DNA of 64,000 nucleotides from Capniomyces stellatus (taxonomy: Eukaryota; Kickxellomycota; Harpellomycetes; Harpellales; Legeriomycetaceae): NCBI GenBank assembly GCA_001661515.1, contig LUVW01000045.1:44494-108493 (forward strand). Direction: 5' to 3'. Shown in pieces: positions 33,861-45,830 of this stretch (position 1 is the stretch's first letter; every line of letters begins with the position of its first letter). The notes under the pieces were generated by a model. It was not told where the DNA came from and searched no databases. It was given only the letters and a program-made list of their open reading frames with translations. Made by a program: the position numbers and the translations under genes.

Positions 33861-35653
33861 TTAGGTTAATTTGGGTTTGAATAGTTTTGGGTGGTTACCA
33901 TTTCTGGAATTCTCGATAGTTAGCATATTATTAGCGTATACAACATATTCTGTACTTTTGTTGGGGCTAGGGTGCTTGCTTAGGTAGAGACTTCCAGTTT
34001 CAGCAAACTCTGGCTGGATTGTTGTAGAGTGAACACCGAATGAATGTAGTATTTCGTTTGCACGTTTAGCAACGGTCATGTAAATACGACTGGGGTCAGA
34101 CTCTGTAATGTCTTCATCGTCCATATTTAGCAGGTTTAATTTGTTATCGTTGTTGGAGACAAATGATTGTATAAGCATGTGGACCGAAGCTACGACCTTT
34201 GTATCAGACAGCTGCCAGACATGAAGTTCGTGTACGTTAGCAACATATGGAATCTATTGAAATGAAGCATTAGATAGTTGATGTCTTTTTACTAGCTAAT
34301 TTGGTGATTTGGATTACAGTACTAGCTAATACTTACTTTGCACAGCTTTTTGTACAGCTTTTGGATATCTATTGCTGGCGGAACGCCCTGTAGCAGAATA
34401 AATGACGCACTTCTCACTATAAGAATAATATGAATTTAATTAAAAGCAAAAGCCCATATTATTTTCAATTCACTGTTACTCGTGGATATCCGCCAAGTAT
34501 AGCCGAAGGCTTAAACTTACCTAAAGGAATAGTGAAAACAACTATCAGCGTGTTTATAAACAGCGAGATTATTGGGTCCATATAATATTTCCAGCTAAAG
34601 TCGGTTAGCCAAATAAACAGGGCGCTGAATATAACAGCCACACTGGCCAAACTATCGCCCAAAATGTGTAGCCAAACGCCGTGCATGTTTAAATGCCCTG
34701 AGGCTCCTTGCTCGTTTGATTTTTCGGTTTTTGGGTCGTTAACCGACACAGCATCATGGCTATGAGTTTCCTTTAGATCATCTTTTACTATTTTAACGCC
34801 TTGTCTATGACTGCCCATTTTTTTGATCATCTCAGCCGACTCGACAATTGCTATGTGGGTATACGCTGGCAAGTCTGTATTGGGACGTATCTCTGCTGTA
34901 TTTGAACGTAAAGTTTGCGAGTCTTGGTTGGTTTCTTTATTTGAAGGCATTTTATTCGGCAACTCGATATCCTTTGAGTCACCTATTGCTGCCTGTAATC
35001 TAGTCGAGCTTTCAAAGCTGCTTGCGTCTGAATTATTGCTGTTTTGGTCAAGAGCGGTTTTTTCGGTTATTTTTCCATGGGAGTGCCCATGCGAATGGTT
35101 GTGGCTATGTGCATCTACATTTGGTTGTAAGTATTGCTTGTATTAGTGACAAGAATCAAGAGTCAAGTCAAATCACCCAAAACGAGTATTCAATCAACTT
35201 TTGCTTATAATTCGAAATATATTTGGTAGTTAGTTTCCTCAGCTCTGAGTTACCTCCAAATATCCACAGCCCCACTACATTAAACAGCAGCCCTACCGAC
35301 CCCACTATTAGAACGAGTACCGGGTTATCTATTACAATTGGTTCAAAGAAACGCTGTATTGCTTCAATGTAGATTGTTAGACTCAGTGCCAGCAAAAGAA
35401 CGCCATTCATGAGGGCACCTAGTATCTCCGACCTTTGCCAGCCATATGTGTTATTTGGCTTGTATTCTTTTTTGGCTGCCAGCTTGATCGCGTACAGAGC
35501 TATTACTAAACTTATAGCGTCGTTTAACATGTGGAAGGAGTCGGCTACCAATGCCACCGAGCCTGTTACAATTCCAATGACTAGTTCTAAAACGAACAGC
35601 ACTGAAGTGAAGAACAGCATTATTGACACCTTTGTTGATCTTGACATAGCCAT
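33861..35653 (-). CDS. Zinc transporter, CDF/SLC30 family (Zrc1/Cot1/ZnT-like)
   Basis: A cation-diffusion-facilitator Zn2+/H+ antiporter, by family located in the vacuole or another endomembrane. Four exons in phase: 35254-35653, 34521-35114, 34337-34416 and 33861-34253, 488 residues. TM2 carries ADSFHMLNDAISL and TM5 carries HILGDSLASV, both with the HxxxD zinc-site pair. Between TM4 and TM5 is a long loop starting with a His cluster (HSHNHSHGHSHG), typical of Zrc1/ZnT proteins. About 125 further residues of polar sequence follow. After TM6 the cytosolic domain contains LLQGVPPAID and VHELHVWQLSD, the usual CDF C-terminal motifs. An in-frame second Met lies two codons after the first. Whether the metal is only zinc cannot be read from the sequence. 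Confidence 0.92.
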
Positions 35654-36076
35654 CTTGGACTACTGAATGTACCTGTTGTTTAGGTTTGGTTAGTGGTTTT
35701 GATGTAAAGATTGGATATATAATTTAAATAGCAGTTGGTATATAGACCTTCTCTATTTGTACTCTATGGATACAAGCCAGGATTGATGAATTTCAAAATT
35801 TTAACAGCTCGATATAAAACAATTATACTTAAAAATACGCAAATAAATAAAAAACACAAAAAAAAAAACTAGTGATACTCGGAAAGTTGGGACTTTTACA
35901 TTTCTCATGCTACAATTTAATTGTTTTTTTTTAGTCTTATGGTCCAAAATTGATTGGGAATGAATCGGCGTTTGTATTGGATTTAATTAGCCACGTAAAT
36001 CTTCTTTGTGTTTACTTCTAGTAAAGTTGGGTGATAGCTCAGCTTAATTCATTCATAGTTGATGATATTATTTGTG

Positions 36077-36107
<31 letters not shown>

Positions 36108-36279
36108 TTCTAAGGGATTAGTTTCCAGAGTATTTTACTTTTACCACAAACCATATTCTTCAGCTATTTATTTTCATTTTAGTTGCAAATTGTGTATTAT
36201 GTCTTTATTGTTTAGTAGTTATACAAACAGACTGTTCGTAATAGCTCTATTTGTTTTCTTTCTATACCAGTTTCTAGTC
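35654..36279. other. Intergenic, contains poly-T run
   Basis: Upstream side of the zinc transporter. A run of 28 T lies near 36077-36104. Nothing else recognised. Confidence 0.5.
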
Positions 36280-36625
36280 TTACTGAGTACCTTTCAAAGT
36301 ATCGGGTTTAATGCCAATTAGGACGTTAGCGTTATTAGTAGAGGTGGCCCGACTAAAGCCAGACATTAAATATATAAATCTCCGAGTCCAAAATTTTCAA
36401 GTTATTTGAATACATTCTGTGGAAATTGTGGATGTTCTAAAATGAGGGATTATTGCTGGAGTTAAGAGAATGGCTTAAGTAGCGGAAATAACCCAAATAC
36501 TAATCACATGATTCGCAACCTGCCAAACCATTTTGCTATACCGGTTTAGCAATCGCTTGCTCCAGTACAAATTCTAGCGCGGTGTAATAGGTTTGTAGCG
36601 ACTCGGAATTATTCACCAATAACAT
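36280..36625 (-). CDS. Small three-exon gene, possible PUB-like domain
   Basis: Three exons fit in phase: 36542-36625 (ATG in a good context, donor GTATAG), 36414-36436 (23 nt, acceptor TTTTAG, donor GTATTC) and 36280-36352 (acceptor CTTTAG). The product is 59 residues: SESLQTYYTALEFVLEQAIA, then KPNIHNFHRIRATSTNNAN, then a short tail. The pattern of a helix, KPxxxxxxRIR and a following Asn is reminiscent of PUB domains (PNGase/UBXD type), which are usually longer. A further exon via GTACTC after codon 56 is possible. The gene model depends on weak donors. The coding look of each piece is the main support. Confidence 0.35.
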
Positions 36626-37245
36626 GGATTGCTTTTTTTTTTTCAAACTATTTCAGAAGGCCAGAAAATACTTGACTGGTACAGGAGCAACTTGACAGCT
36701 AGCTTTATAATAAGGTACTTAAAGTTAAATATAAACATGGTACATCTCATTGTTTGTAGCTGCGAGAGAAGAAAAAAAGTAACCTTTCAAAGATATTTTA
36801 ATTAATTATATCAAATTTCAAGTACAAGTTCGAGAATAACTCGACACACTTTTTTTACACTGGGTAAACTCCTGGAGACAAAATTATTTGTTCAGAAAAG
36901 AAAAGTTGGAATTTTCAAAAAAGTTGTTGGAAAGTTGCAAAAACAAATCAGTCTATAATTTATTGATCAGCTAACAAACGTATAGATATTAAACCAATTT
37001 TAAAGGAGAAGGGATAGGAAAAGGGAAAGGAAAAGGAGCAAAGAGTAGTAGAATATAATTTGAGATAAAAACTACATGAAAACAAAAGAGTTATTAACTA
37101 GTAAACTGACAAAAACAAAGAGTGAAAGGTAATTAACGATAAATAAAACGTGAAAATAAAAATATGAATTAAGATGAAACGTGAAAATAAAATTGTGAAT
37201 TAAAATATAAATGTAAATGATAATAAAAAAAAGAGAGAGGGGAAA
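36626..37245. other. Intergenic, turning purine-rich toward PHO81
   Basis: No gene seen. From about 36990 the plus strand becomes dominated by A and G, and this carries into the 3' half of the PHO81-like gene. Confidence 0.5.
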
Positions 37246-40200
37246 CTAGTATGAATTAGAATTGGAAACGATGGTTGTGATTAGATCATACGACAAACCA
37301 TGATGTTGAATAGAAGCAGGAATAGCGGGTGCAGGTGCAGGTACAGGTGCAGAGTCAAGAGACTGGGCACTAGAAGAGTGCAAGAACAGAGACAGGTGGG
37401 AGTTTTTGATGGGAATTGAAAGGTCGGGAAAGTCAAGAATGAGAGAGTAGTTGACAAGCAGGCCAAACAAAGAGTGCAGCCCAGAAAAGAAAACAGCATC
37501 CTTGATGGATCTGAAGGGCTGGCTCCAAAACAGGTGGCTGGAGCTGGGCGTGATGCTCAGGTCAAGCAGAATCGGATAGAGAAACTGCTTGTAGTGCAGC
37601 AGAAGCGACATGGCAGGCGAGGCAGACAAGAAAATAATGGATCTGGGCAAAGCCACATTCTGGTCGCTAAACGCATACTGGAAGATTGCAGCCAACAAGC
37701 AGTCAGTCGCTCTATTGAGACAGTACGAGGTTGCCAAAGCAGAGCCCGAGCGCACAGACTCAAAAGGCAGATCTCTGACATTTAGCACCAACCCAACATC
37801 AGCTGGCAGTCGCGCAAGCAGGACAGCTAGTGGAATACCAGACATGCACAGCAAACGCCGGTTCTTGACAGCATCTTCAGACGACTCAACAATCTGGTTT
37901 AGACACCGCAGGTCAAATTTATTTGACGCAGAGCCGTAAAGAACCAGATTGATTTGCTCGCAGGTCAGCATGTGTACAGGCACGTGTATTTGTGCAATTT
38001 CTTGTACACATATGGCGTGGCTGTTGTACACAATTGGTACATTGTCGGAGGTGAGCTGTACAAAAACGTCACAGTACTTTTCCGGGTACTCGACTGGAGA
38101 AGCTAGCAGGAGCAGCTCGTCAACAGTCTTGCCGGTGCCAGAGCTAATCCGGGAAAACTCAAATGGATTGATTATCAAGAAGTCAAACCTCAGTTCGGCT
38201 ATCAGGACCTGGTTCCGGTTAACCAAAGGAACCGTAACGTTTTCGCAGCTCTCGTTGCCGAAAAATGACGACGAGATAAACGTCTGGCCAATAACCTCAG
38301 ACCCAAAGCTGGCAAACAACTTGATCTCCAGACACACGTTTGATTGGTTGGAAAGATCAAATGAGCAGTACGCATCACGCGTTTGGATGGGTAGCTGCAG
38401 AGTCTGGGGCAGCACGCCAATGTCGGGAAACGAGCCTATCTGGACTCTGAGAGAAGTCAGCTTGGTATGGTTTATGAACGTGATTGGCTGCAAATACCCC
38501 GACGCGTCGCTCTTGAACCTCATCACCACGCGTTTCTGCTGCGTCAGCTGCGAGTGGTCGCCAAGGTAGAACGGGATGATTGGGGGAGGCAGTTCGAGGT
38601 CAGGAATCAGGTCCAAGTCGTCGTCAGTGATTATACTGTCGCCAATGTCTGGATCGGCGCTGGTTTTGGCGCTGATTTTGGCGTCAGACGCGACTTTGTT
38701 TGTTTTTAACCGCTCCGATATCTGCAAAAAGCCCTCGTATGCCGCATAGAACCCAGCTGTCCGCCCGTCCTCATCAACCATCAACGTGTCACACCCAAAC
38801 TCCAGCAACAGGTCCACACAGTCTCCGTATCCCCCCTTTGCCGCATAGAAAATAGCCGTCCACCCCAAATCGCGATCACGCGCCTCGATCATCACGTCCT
38901 GACCAATCAGCCACCGTGCCATTTCCACGTGACCGTGCTGCACCGCAACGTGCAACGCTGTTCGTCCCAGGTTAGGATCCAACGCAGTCTTGACATCCAG
39001 GCCCAGATTAGACTCGTGCAGGATCTTGGCCACCTGCCATTCACCCCTCTCGCTCGCCTTGAACAGCGCAGCTTCAAGACCCAGCTTCAACGACGCGCTC
39101 CTCAAATCTCCGCGTCGTATATGCCTTATCAGCTCCATGATACTCGCAGTCTGCCCGCACGACGCTGCCAGCTGCAGGCCCTGAGTTCCAAACTCATCCA
39201 CTGCCTGCTGCGCCCCAGCCTCCACAAGCATCCGCACTATCCCGCTATACCCCCCTACAATCGCATAAAACAGTGCTTTTTTTCCATACGCGTCGCCTGC
39301 CTCCAAATCCGAGTGGCCGCTTATGCTCAGCTCCACCAGCCTGCTAAGCCCGCTTTTGGCAGCTTCGTGCAAAATAGTTCTGTCACTGATCTCTGCCTTC
39401 CACGCCGTGTCAATTCCCAGCCCCTGCCCAACAAGCGTTTCTACCACCAACTCCTCGATTTTCCTCCTTTTATTTTCCTCATTTTCGCCCCCATTCTCCT
39501 TCCCAGAAATACTGCATATCCCCCACTGAATCGCCTGGCTAATTCCCGCCAAATCCTTTCTGCTCACCGCCTCCAAAAACATCTTTTCCCACCCCTTCTC
39601 CCCTGCCTCTCCCCCCGCCTCCTGCTCGCTTTCCCGCTCCAGTTTCTCCTTCTTGATTATCCCCAGCACTACATTGTCGCTCAGCTTCGTTATCGCCTTT
39701 CTGCTAAACCACGCTTGGAACTCCGACTGCCTCGCTATATACAGCTCTTTGTTTCTGCTTCTCGCCCTCTTGTCCCACTTTTTCACTATCTTTGACACCC
39801 CCGCCCCGTTTAGCTCTGCAAAACTCTCCAAATTGTCCACGTCCTGCTTCAGCCGCTCCCATCCCTCCCCCAACTCTTTCAACACCACTACTCCTACCCC
39901 TTCGCCCCTCTTTTGCCTCTCTATCTCTACCTCCTGAATTCGCTCCAACTGCTCAAATCTCCTTTGCTTCTTTTCCTCCTTCAGTGTATAAAACTTGCTT
40001 ACCTATTGCAGACATTCTCATTAATTCTTTTCTTCTATTTTCTCTTTTATTTTCTCTTCCATTCATATAAATCTTATCTCTACTTTATACTCTTCAACTT
40101 TTTAAACCTTTTCTTACTTTTTCCAGCTCTAAATCCAACCGCTTGAAGAACTCTATTTTTCCCTCCTTCTTTTCCCTCTCCGACTTCTCTACTGCATATT

Positions 40201-40531
40201 TAAAAACATTGTTATTTTGAATACCCCCCCCCCAATTTTTTCTTCTACTAGTATTTTATACCATACCATACTCACCTGTTGAATCCTTCCCCAACAACTT
40301 AGTAATCAACTTTTTCAGTGCTTTATAATCGACATAATGCTCCTCCCAATTCTCTTGTCGATGTATCTGAATATGTTTTCCAAACTATTTGGTTTATTTG
40401 GTTTATTTATTTATTTTACTTTGTTTAGTCTAACTTCAACCTCCTGTCATTTTCGTCAAAATATCTATTTTTTTCAACCAAACCTCCTCTCTCACCCTTT
40501 ACATCAACTCTCCTCCTCTCCCTACCTTCAT
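37246..40531 (-). CDS. PHO81: SPX-ankyrin-degenerate GDPD protein, PHO81-like
   Basis: Probably a phosphate-pathway CDK inhibitor of the Pho81 type. Four exons in phase: 40526-40531, 40276-40384, 40118-40191 and 37246-40002, about 981 residues. The SPX domain fills the first about 200 residues (MKFGKHIQ, EEHYVDYKALKKLI, LELEKVSKFYTLKEEK, then GVSKIVKKWDKR, the inositol-polyphosphate-binding helix). About five to six ankyrin repeats follow (DRTILHEAAKSG, RTALHVAVQHGHVEMARWLI, WTAIFYAAKGGYGDCVDLL). Next comes a C2-like beta domain. The C-terminus aligns with a GDPD fold (DVFVQLTSDNVPIVYNSHA, PVHMLTCEQI) but lacks the HRG and Glu/Asp catalytic signature near its start. That separates Pho81 from the active enzyme Gde1. 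The first exon codes only Met-Lys before a GTAGGG donor. Codon composition flips from purine-rich 5' to pyrimidine-rich 3'. Confidence 0.85.
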
Positions 40532-41497
40532 TTCCCTGTTACTTGCTTTTGAGCTTGTTGTATAAATATTTGCCTATATTTTTGCCCTAGTTTTTGTCCT
40601 CGTTTTTGCCTTAGTTTTTGCCTTTATCACCCTTACTCCTGTCTGAAAGCTTTTGTTATGTCCCCTTTTGCTGTATAATTTTGCTCTCGAATTACCAACA
40701 CTCGGCACTCTGCTTTTATTATTATTATTATTATCGCTAGTTGTTTTAAAGCAATGGTCTTCCACCTCTCCTTTTTATACTCGACGTGTTCTACTCTGCT
40801 ATTCCTTTCCTTTATTTATCATATTCCTAAAACCAACCTCTATTTTAACTATAATACTCTTATTTAATTTAGTTTCGCTATCCCTCTCCCCTTACATACC
40901 TCTACAGTACAATATCTTGTTTTATTTCCTGTACTTTTTGCCAAGTCGGGGATTCCTACAATCCCATTATCACCGCTCTTTTTATCACTTTTATTTCCTA
41001 ATTTTATAGACCCGAATACCTCGTCGGTTCAACTTTTATCTTTCTTCCGCCCTTTCAACAACTATTTACACAATTTCTGTATATTATATAAAAAGTTTCC
41101 ACATTTCATTTAACTTTTTTTGCCCTTTAAACCAATTTAATTGCTTTCAGTTCATGTCTTTTTTTTCAAAGGCGATTCAATTAAGCTATCAACTATCTCG
41201 ACGTTTATTTTTTCTTAATTTTTATTATTTGCTTTGTAACTAGCCATGCTTTTGTTGGTCAATACCCTCTTCACCTTCTCCCAAAACTCAGTAAACAACT
41301 CAGTAAACAAATAAACAATTAAATAATTAGTATATATATAACATCAATACTACGAAAAATATCGATTCTGTCGCTAAATAAATCACACAAATGACTAAAT
41401 AAATAAATAAAGTAAAAAAGAAAACATTTTTTAAATTCCACTTTTACCTCGATATCCTCTTAGCTCTCCTCTTGGCTCAACGTTTTAATTCCTCTGG
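40532..41497. other. Pyrimidine-rich intergenic DNA
   Basis: Upstream of the PHO81-like start. The plus strand is C/T-dominated to about 41200, continuing the skew of the gene's 5' half. Ser/Leu/Phe-rich frames here are composition artefacts. Confidence 0.5.
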
Positions 41498-41677
41498 CTA
41501 ATCTCCTGCCTTTCCCAAGTCTTCCTTTACTCTGCTATTTGCGTCACTCAACAAATCTGACTTGGCGTCAATCTTACTTTTACTTTTTTTTTGCTCCCTC
41601 CAATGAGTACAAGATAAACAGCACATGTCTTGTTCAGCCAATTTCAACTGGCCCACAATAAAATCTGTCGTCAGATC
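41498..41677 (-). CDS. Coding-like terminal exon of an unknown gene
   Basis: An open stretch of about 59 codons ends at TAG (complement of 41498-41500). Its product contains LTTDFIVGQLKLAEQDMCCL, then SCTHWREQKKSKSKIDAKSD and a hydrophilic end (VKEDLGKAGD). The mix of residues looks like real protein and contains a CC/CxxC-like cluster. An internal ATG would give a 43-residue product. A preceding exon is likely, but I could not match a donor with certainty. Family unknown. Confidence 0.3.
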   Translation of the reverse strand, partial: DLTTDFIVGQLKLAEQDMCCLSCTHWREQKKSKSKIDAKSDLLSDANSRVKEDLGKAGD

Positions 41678-42622
41678 TTATTACCAAAGTATGCTTGTTT
41701 TTATTTGCTTGCCAACTTACTCGCAACTACAACTACAACGCACTATTAATCTTATTTCAATCACTATTTAAACCCCAACCTGATCACTGTTCACAACCGC
41801 ACCAAATTTTTTTCTTCCTACCAGTTGTTTTTTTTTTAGATTAAATTTGGCATTTTGTACCATCGCCTTTTCAATTATTTTTTTATTCTTTGGTAAGTTG
41901 CTCTAATTTTCGTACATTTTGTTTACCAATTTACTGGTGTCAATTGTGCTTTGCTTTAATAGCCGAAAATCACCAGCTACCCCAAATAACTTTAAAATCG
42001 ATATAATGCATATATACACTCCTTGCATATTATACAACCACGTTGCTCTTTAACGCCAACTTTTTCTCTGTATACAAAGTCAATGATTATCCACACATTG
42101 ACTACCAACTTTAAAGTACCTACCAGCAGCTAGTTTCAGTACACACATCTAAATTCATCTTTTTTAATTTTTATTAAGTTCATTGAACGGTTGTTGTTTT
42201 GCTACAACATACTATCACATTCTGTTTTCTTCGACCCCGACTCCCTCCCCCCCTTTTTTTCACTGAAACCCGCCTTTAATCTTTTTTATAAGATATTACG
42301 CTGCTTTAATGTATTTATTTGTTAAATACAGTACTTGCATAGTACCAAAATTCGATTTATTATTATTATTGAAATTCAAACCCCAATCTTATTTACAACA
42401 AAAACCAACTATTTATTTCTTTTAATCTAAAACAAGTCAAAATCGTGTATATTTAGTATACGACCAAATAGCTCTACTTGCATACAACTTAAACCCCAAA
42501 CGTTTTAACCAATTTGATGTGTCAGATTTCAGAAACAAAACTAAACAGCTGATTACCCCTCCCCCCCTATAACTACTCGGATATACTCGTATCCACTTGA
42601 ATCTACCCGAATCTACCCGAAT
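41678..42622. other. Intergenic, no gene assigned
   Basis: 3' flank of tyrosinase and possible upstream exons of the preceding unknown gene. AT-rich. Nothing else supported. Confidence 0.4.
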
Positions 42623-44072
42623 CTACTCGTAATCGTACTCCATATCGTCAATGGTGTCTCTTACTAACTGGTTCATTTTATTTACAGCTATAGGATCAAA
42701 GTTAAACATCGAGCTGTTGAAACTCAAACTGATCACCGGAACTGGGAGCTGTCTCACTTTTTTTCCTGTTCTATTTATTGTTTTGTTTTGCCTATTTATC
42801 CATTCCTTCAATTGTGATTGTGCTATTCTATTCTGTGATTGTGTTATGTCTTCATAAGTAAAGCAGTTCCCTGGATCCGTGTTCCTCATCACTGCTCTTA
42901 TTGGTTCGTTGTAGAACGGCATTATCGAGTCCAACGTTATTGGCTGGCCATCGCTTGAAACGCTTGCGGCGTCGGAAAACCGTGATTCGTCCATTGACTG
43001 CCATAGCAACCACAATCTGTCAACCATTGAATGGTGCATAAAAAACAACATGCTAAAGATGATACATTCATAGTTACATATGTGCGCTTGCTTTTAGTTG
43101 ACGTTTGTAAAATAAAGCTTTGTCTCCAAACATTCAACATAGTGTTTAAATTGCTTGATCTTTTTGACCCCCCCCCTCTTCTGCTATTTAAGCTTGGTCA
43201 ATACATTATGCATCATTTACAAAATAAAAACTCTTTTTTCCGTATCCACATTTTTCTCTCTAGCAAATCCATTTGTTTCTATTTCTTATACTATTTCCTA
43301 ATATCAACAACACTACTTACTCATTTGGCGCCCACATTGTCATAAAGTCTCCCCCCACTCCAATGTGCACTACTCCATGAGATCCATTCTCTATATTTGT
43401 TCCAAACTCTCTAAAATTTGGTGATTGGGAGATAACATTGTACACGGCTTCCCTAGGCCAAAATGGTCCTGTCGATTGCCCATTGAGATATTTACGTGTA
43501 ATGCATGTGTTATCTGGGTACGTTTTCATCCACCCAGCCTCAAACCCTGTGTTCAAACAACTGGTTGCCATATCGCCGTTTCCACCAAATATATCACTGC
43601 TCAGCACTCTGTCCACCTCAGGGCTCTGCCAATTTCTTGTCCAGTCCTATATTTCCACATTCCATTCATCTGATTTAGCGACTTCAACGCTCATTACTTG
43701 TGGCAACTAATCAATAACTAATCTACACAAACGTCTGCTTACCCAGTATGGTACCACAACATGTGGGTTTATAATGTACATCAGATCCTGGATATGAATC
43801 ATATACCGCCTATGCCAGGGGAAAAACATCCCAGATCCATGTATAGGCATAGCATTTACGTTGTGTATCTCTGCCAACCCAGCCATCCAGCCTCTATTAT
43901 GCATCTCGGATACTACATCTTTAAACTCCTGCAGCTCCAATGGAGACATGTTTGTAAGCTCTTTACGCACTAGTATCTTGTTACACGATAAAGTCGACAA
44001 CGGGATCCTAGGAATGTTTTGTGAACTTGCTATGCTGCTCACAAGCAAGAATATTATTGCTTTTAAATTCAT
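42623..44072 (-). CDS. Secreted tyrosinase (type-3 copper oxidase)
   Basis: A binuclear copper monophenol/o-diphenol oxidase, by family linked to melanin or quinone cross-linking. Three exons in phase: 43743-44072, 43321-43646 and 42623-43052, 361 residues. A signal peptide (MNLKAIIFLLVSSIASS) indicates secretion. CuA histidines lie at about 70, 78 and 87 in EIHNVNAMPIHGSGMFFPWH. CuB is formed by SHGVVHIGVGGDF and, across the second intron, NDMLFFMHHSMVDRLW with the HHxxVD signature. N-glycosylation sequons occur in the C-terminal part. There is no long inhibitory C-terminal domain, and the protein ends shortly after an acidic/Tyr tail (MEYDYE). A short bacterial-like or fungal secreted tyrosinase fits best. 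A substrate cannot be inferred. Confidence 0.9.
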
Positions 44073-44448
44073 TCTATGTTTAAATCGATATACTATACTA
44101 TTTGTGTTATTGCTATTCCTCAACTACAGTACTTTAAAACAATGCTAATCAAAACAATATTGTGTACTATTTACAATAATCAGCTTTTAGATGTATCTTT
44201 AATCCTCATTAAGCAAGCTTTGTAAGTTCGGGTCCTTCCTCATTGTTTAAATACCATTTACAAAATCTTTATCTATTAGACCCATTCAATAATGGTCAGC
44301 ACGTTCACCAAATTCATAACTGATATTGTAGATAGTTGGTTATAGATATTACAGTTAGGATTTGATTTTGCACTGCACTGACCTGGCCAGATTTTTCTTT
44401 GGAATCACATGCATCTTTCTTTGGGATTACTTGCATCTTTCTTTGGAA
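44073..44448. other. Intergenic, no gene assigned
   Basis: Upstream region of tyrosinase. Nothing recognised. Confidence 0.5.
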
Positions 44449-45099
44449 TTACTTGTACCTTTCTTTTTCGGCGTAACGCCCTAAGGCTTTATTTCCGTTT
44501 ACTGTATTGGTTGTCGTTATTAACATATTGTATGGAGCCATTTCAATACCCAATGATTTTTGCTGTACCAGTGACTGTTTTCGCTTTAAACCACAGCCAA
44601 TTAATTAAATTGAAGCATACTGCCACACTTTAGTAGTGTATATTGCCATACCTGGATCACCCATTCATCATCATGTTTTTGCGGGGATATTTCCAAAATA
44701 CACGAAGACGTTCTATATTTATTCCCCACAACATCAAGCTTGGTTTGGCTAATCAAACTGCTTGCACCAAATCCAATATAGTAAAGTAAAGTAAAGTGGA
44801 ATAAATTAAAAACTGCTCGTGTCAATAACGGATTAAACGAGGCTTGACTGCGAAGTTGGATCTTATTAGTACTAGTATTAAAGGTATGTTGTCGAATATC
44901 TAATTATCACTAAGGCTATGATTCAAGTGATTTGATGCGTGCCATGGCCTCAGCGCATTTATTTTGAACCCTACCACCACCAGTCCTTTAATGTGGCAAT
45001 TATATCAATATGGGTATCGGGTTTATAAGCACTATGGACCTGGAAAAGGCTTACACACACAAGCATACGCACACGCCCCCTCAAGCAGAGAAAAATCAT
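44449..45099 (-). CDS. Small three-exon gene, possible organellar membrane protein
   Basis: Exons 45069-45099, 44652-44899 and 44449-44574 chain in phase (donors GTATGC and GTATGG, acceptors ATTAG and AACAG), 134 residues. The N-terminal 35 residues are basic and hydroxylated without acids (RGRVHIRQHTFNTSTNKIQL), like a mitochondrial presequence. One hydrophobic span follows (FHFTLLYYIGFGASSLI). Then comes a soluble segment (TSSCILEISPQKHDDEWVIQ) ending KALGRYAEKERYK. Donors are weaker than GTAAGT, so the first exon is provisional. Exons two and three are convincing because both read as protein only in the spliced frame. Family unknown. The gene is divergent from CAB4, sharing a 730-bp upstream region. 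Confidence 0.45.
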
Positions 45100-45830
45100 G
45101 CAGCTTCACATGTTCGAAATAAAATAATAATACATGTTTTCCATCTACAAGCACACCAACTGTATGCCCAAAACTAGCCTTGATTGTCTGAATACGATAC
45201 GTCAGACTATTTACAGAATATTTTTTTTGGTATAATTATAAGAATCTACAAACCATCCCTCTTGACAAAATTAACGCAAATGTAGCGTTGGATCCGAGTT
45301 ATATCAAAAGTATGCTATACAATCATTATAAAAAAATTGTGCTATAAAACCCATTAACAATAAAAAAATATTATACAGTACTAATGATACCTTGTGTTTG
45401 ACTAGTTACCAAACACAAAAGATATTATTCCACGCTTAGCTAACTAACAATCAAGGCCAAGTTTTATGTCCAAGCCCAAGTTTTATGTCCAAACCCAAAC
45501 TGTATGATAAATTGCCAAACAAAAAACCCCGTGATTGATCAAAATTGTTCAAGGGGAATTGCACTCGGTGTTTGAAACTTTGTTGACTATTTATTACGTT
45601 AACGCAACAAAAACACGACAGCCACTTTGCTGGCCCAGCTATAAAACAGTTTTAAATTTCACGATCCAAAAAGGTTTTCAAGCTTGTTGTTCCCAATCTT
45701 TCCAATTCTAAATTCATTGTAAAATTCACCGACAACAGCGAAAATAAATAAGTAAAAACAAAGCAGAAAATAAGAAAGGGAAATCTGCAAAAGTAAAGGG
45801 CATTCAAAGTAGAAGACTTGATGCTTCAAC

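Noticed and set aside
38929..39795. 288-codon plus-strand frame across the ankyrin region of the PHO81-like gene
   Set aside because: Antisense of conserved SPX/ankyrin coding sequence. It has no recognisable motifs.
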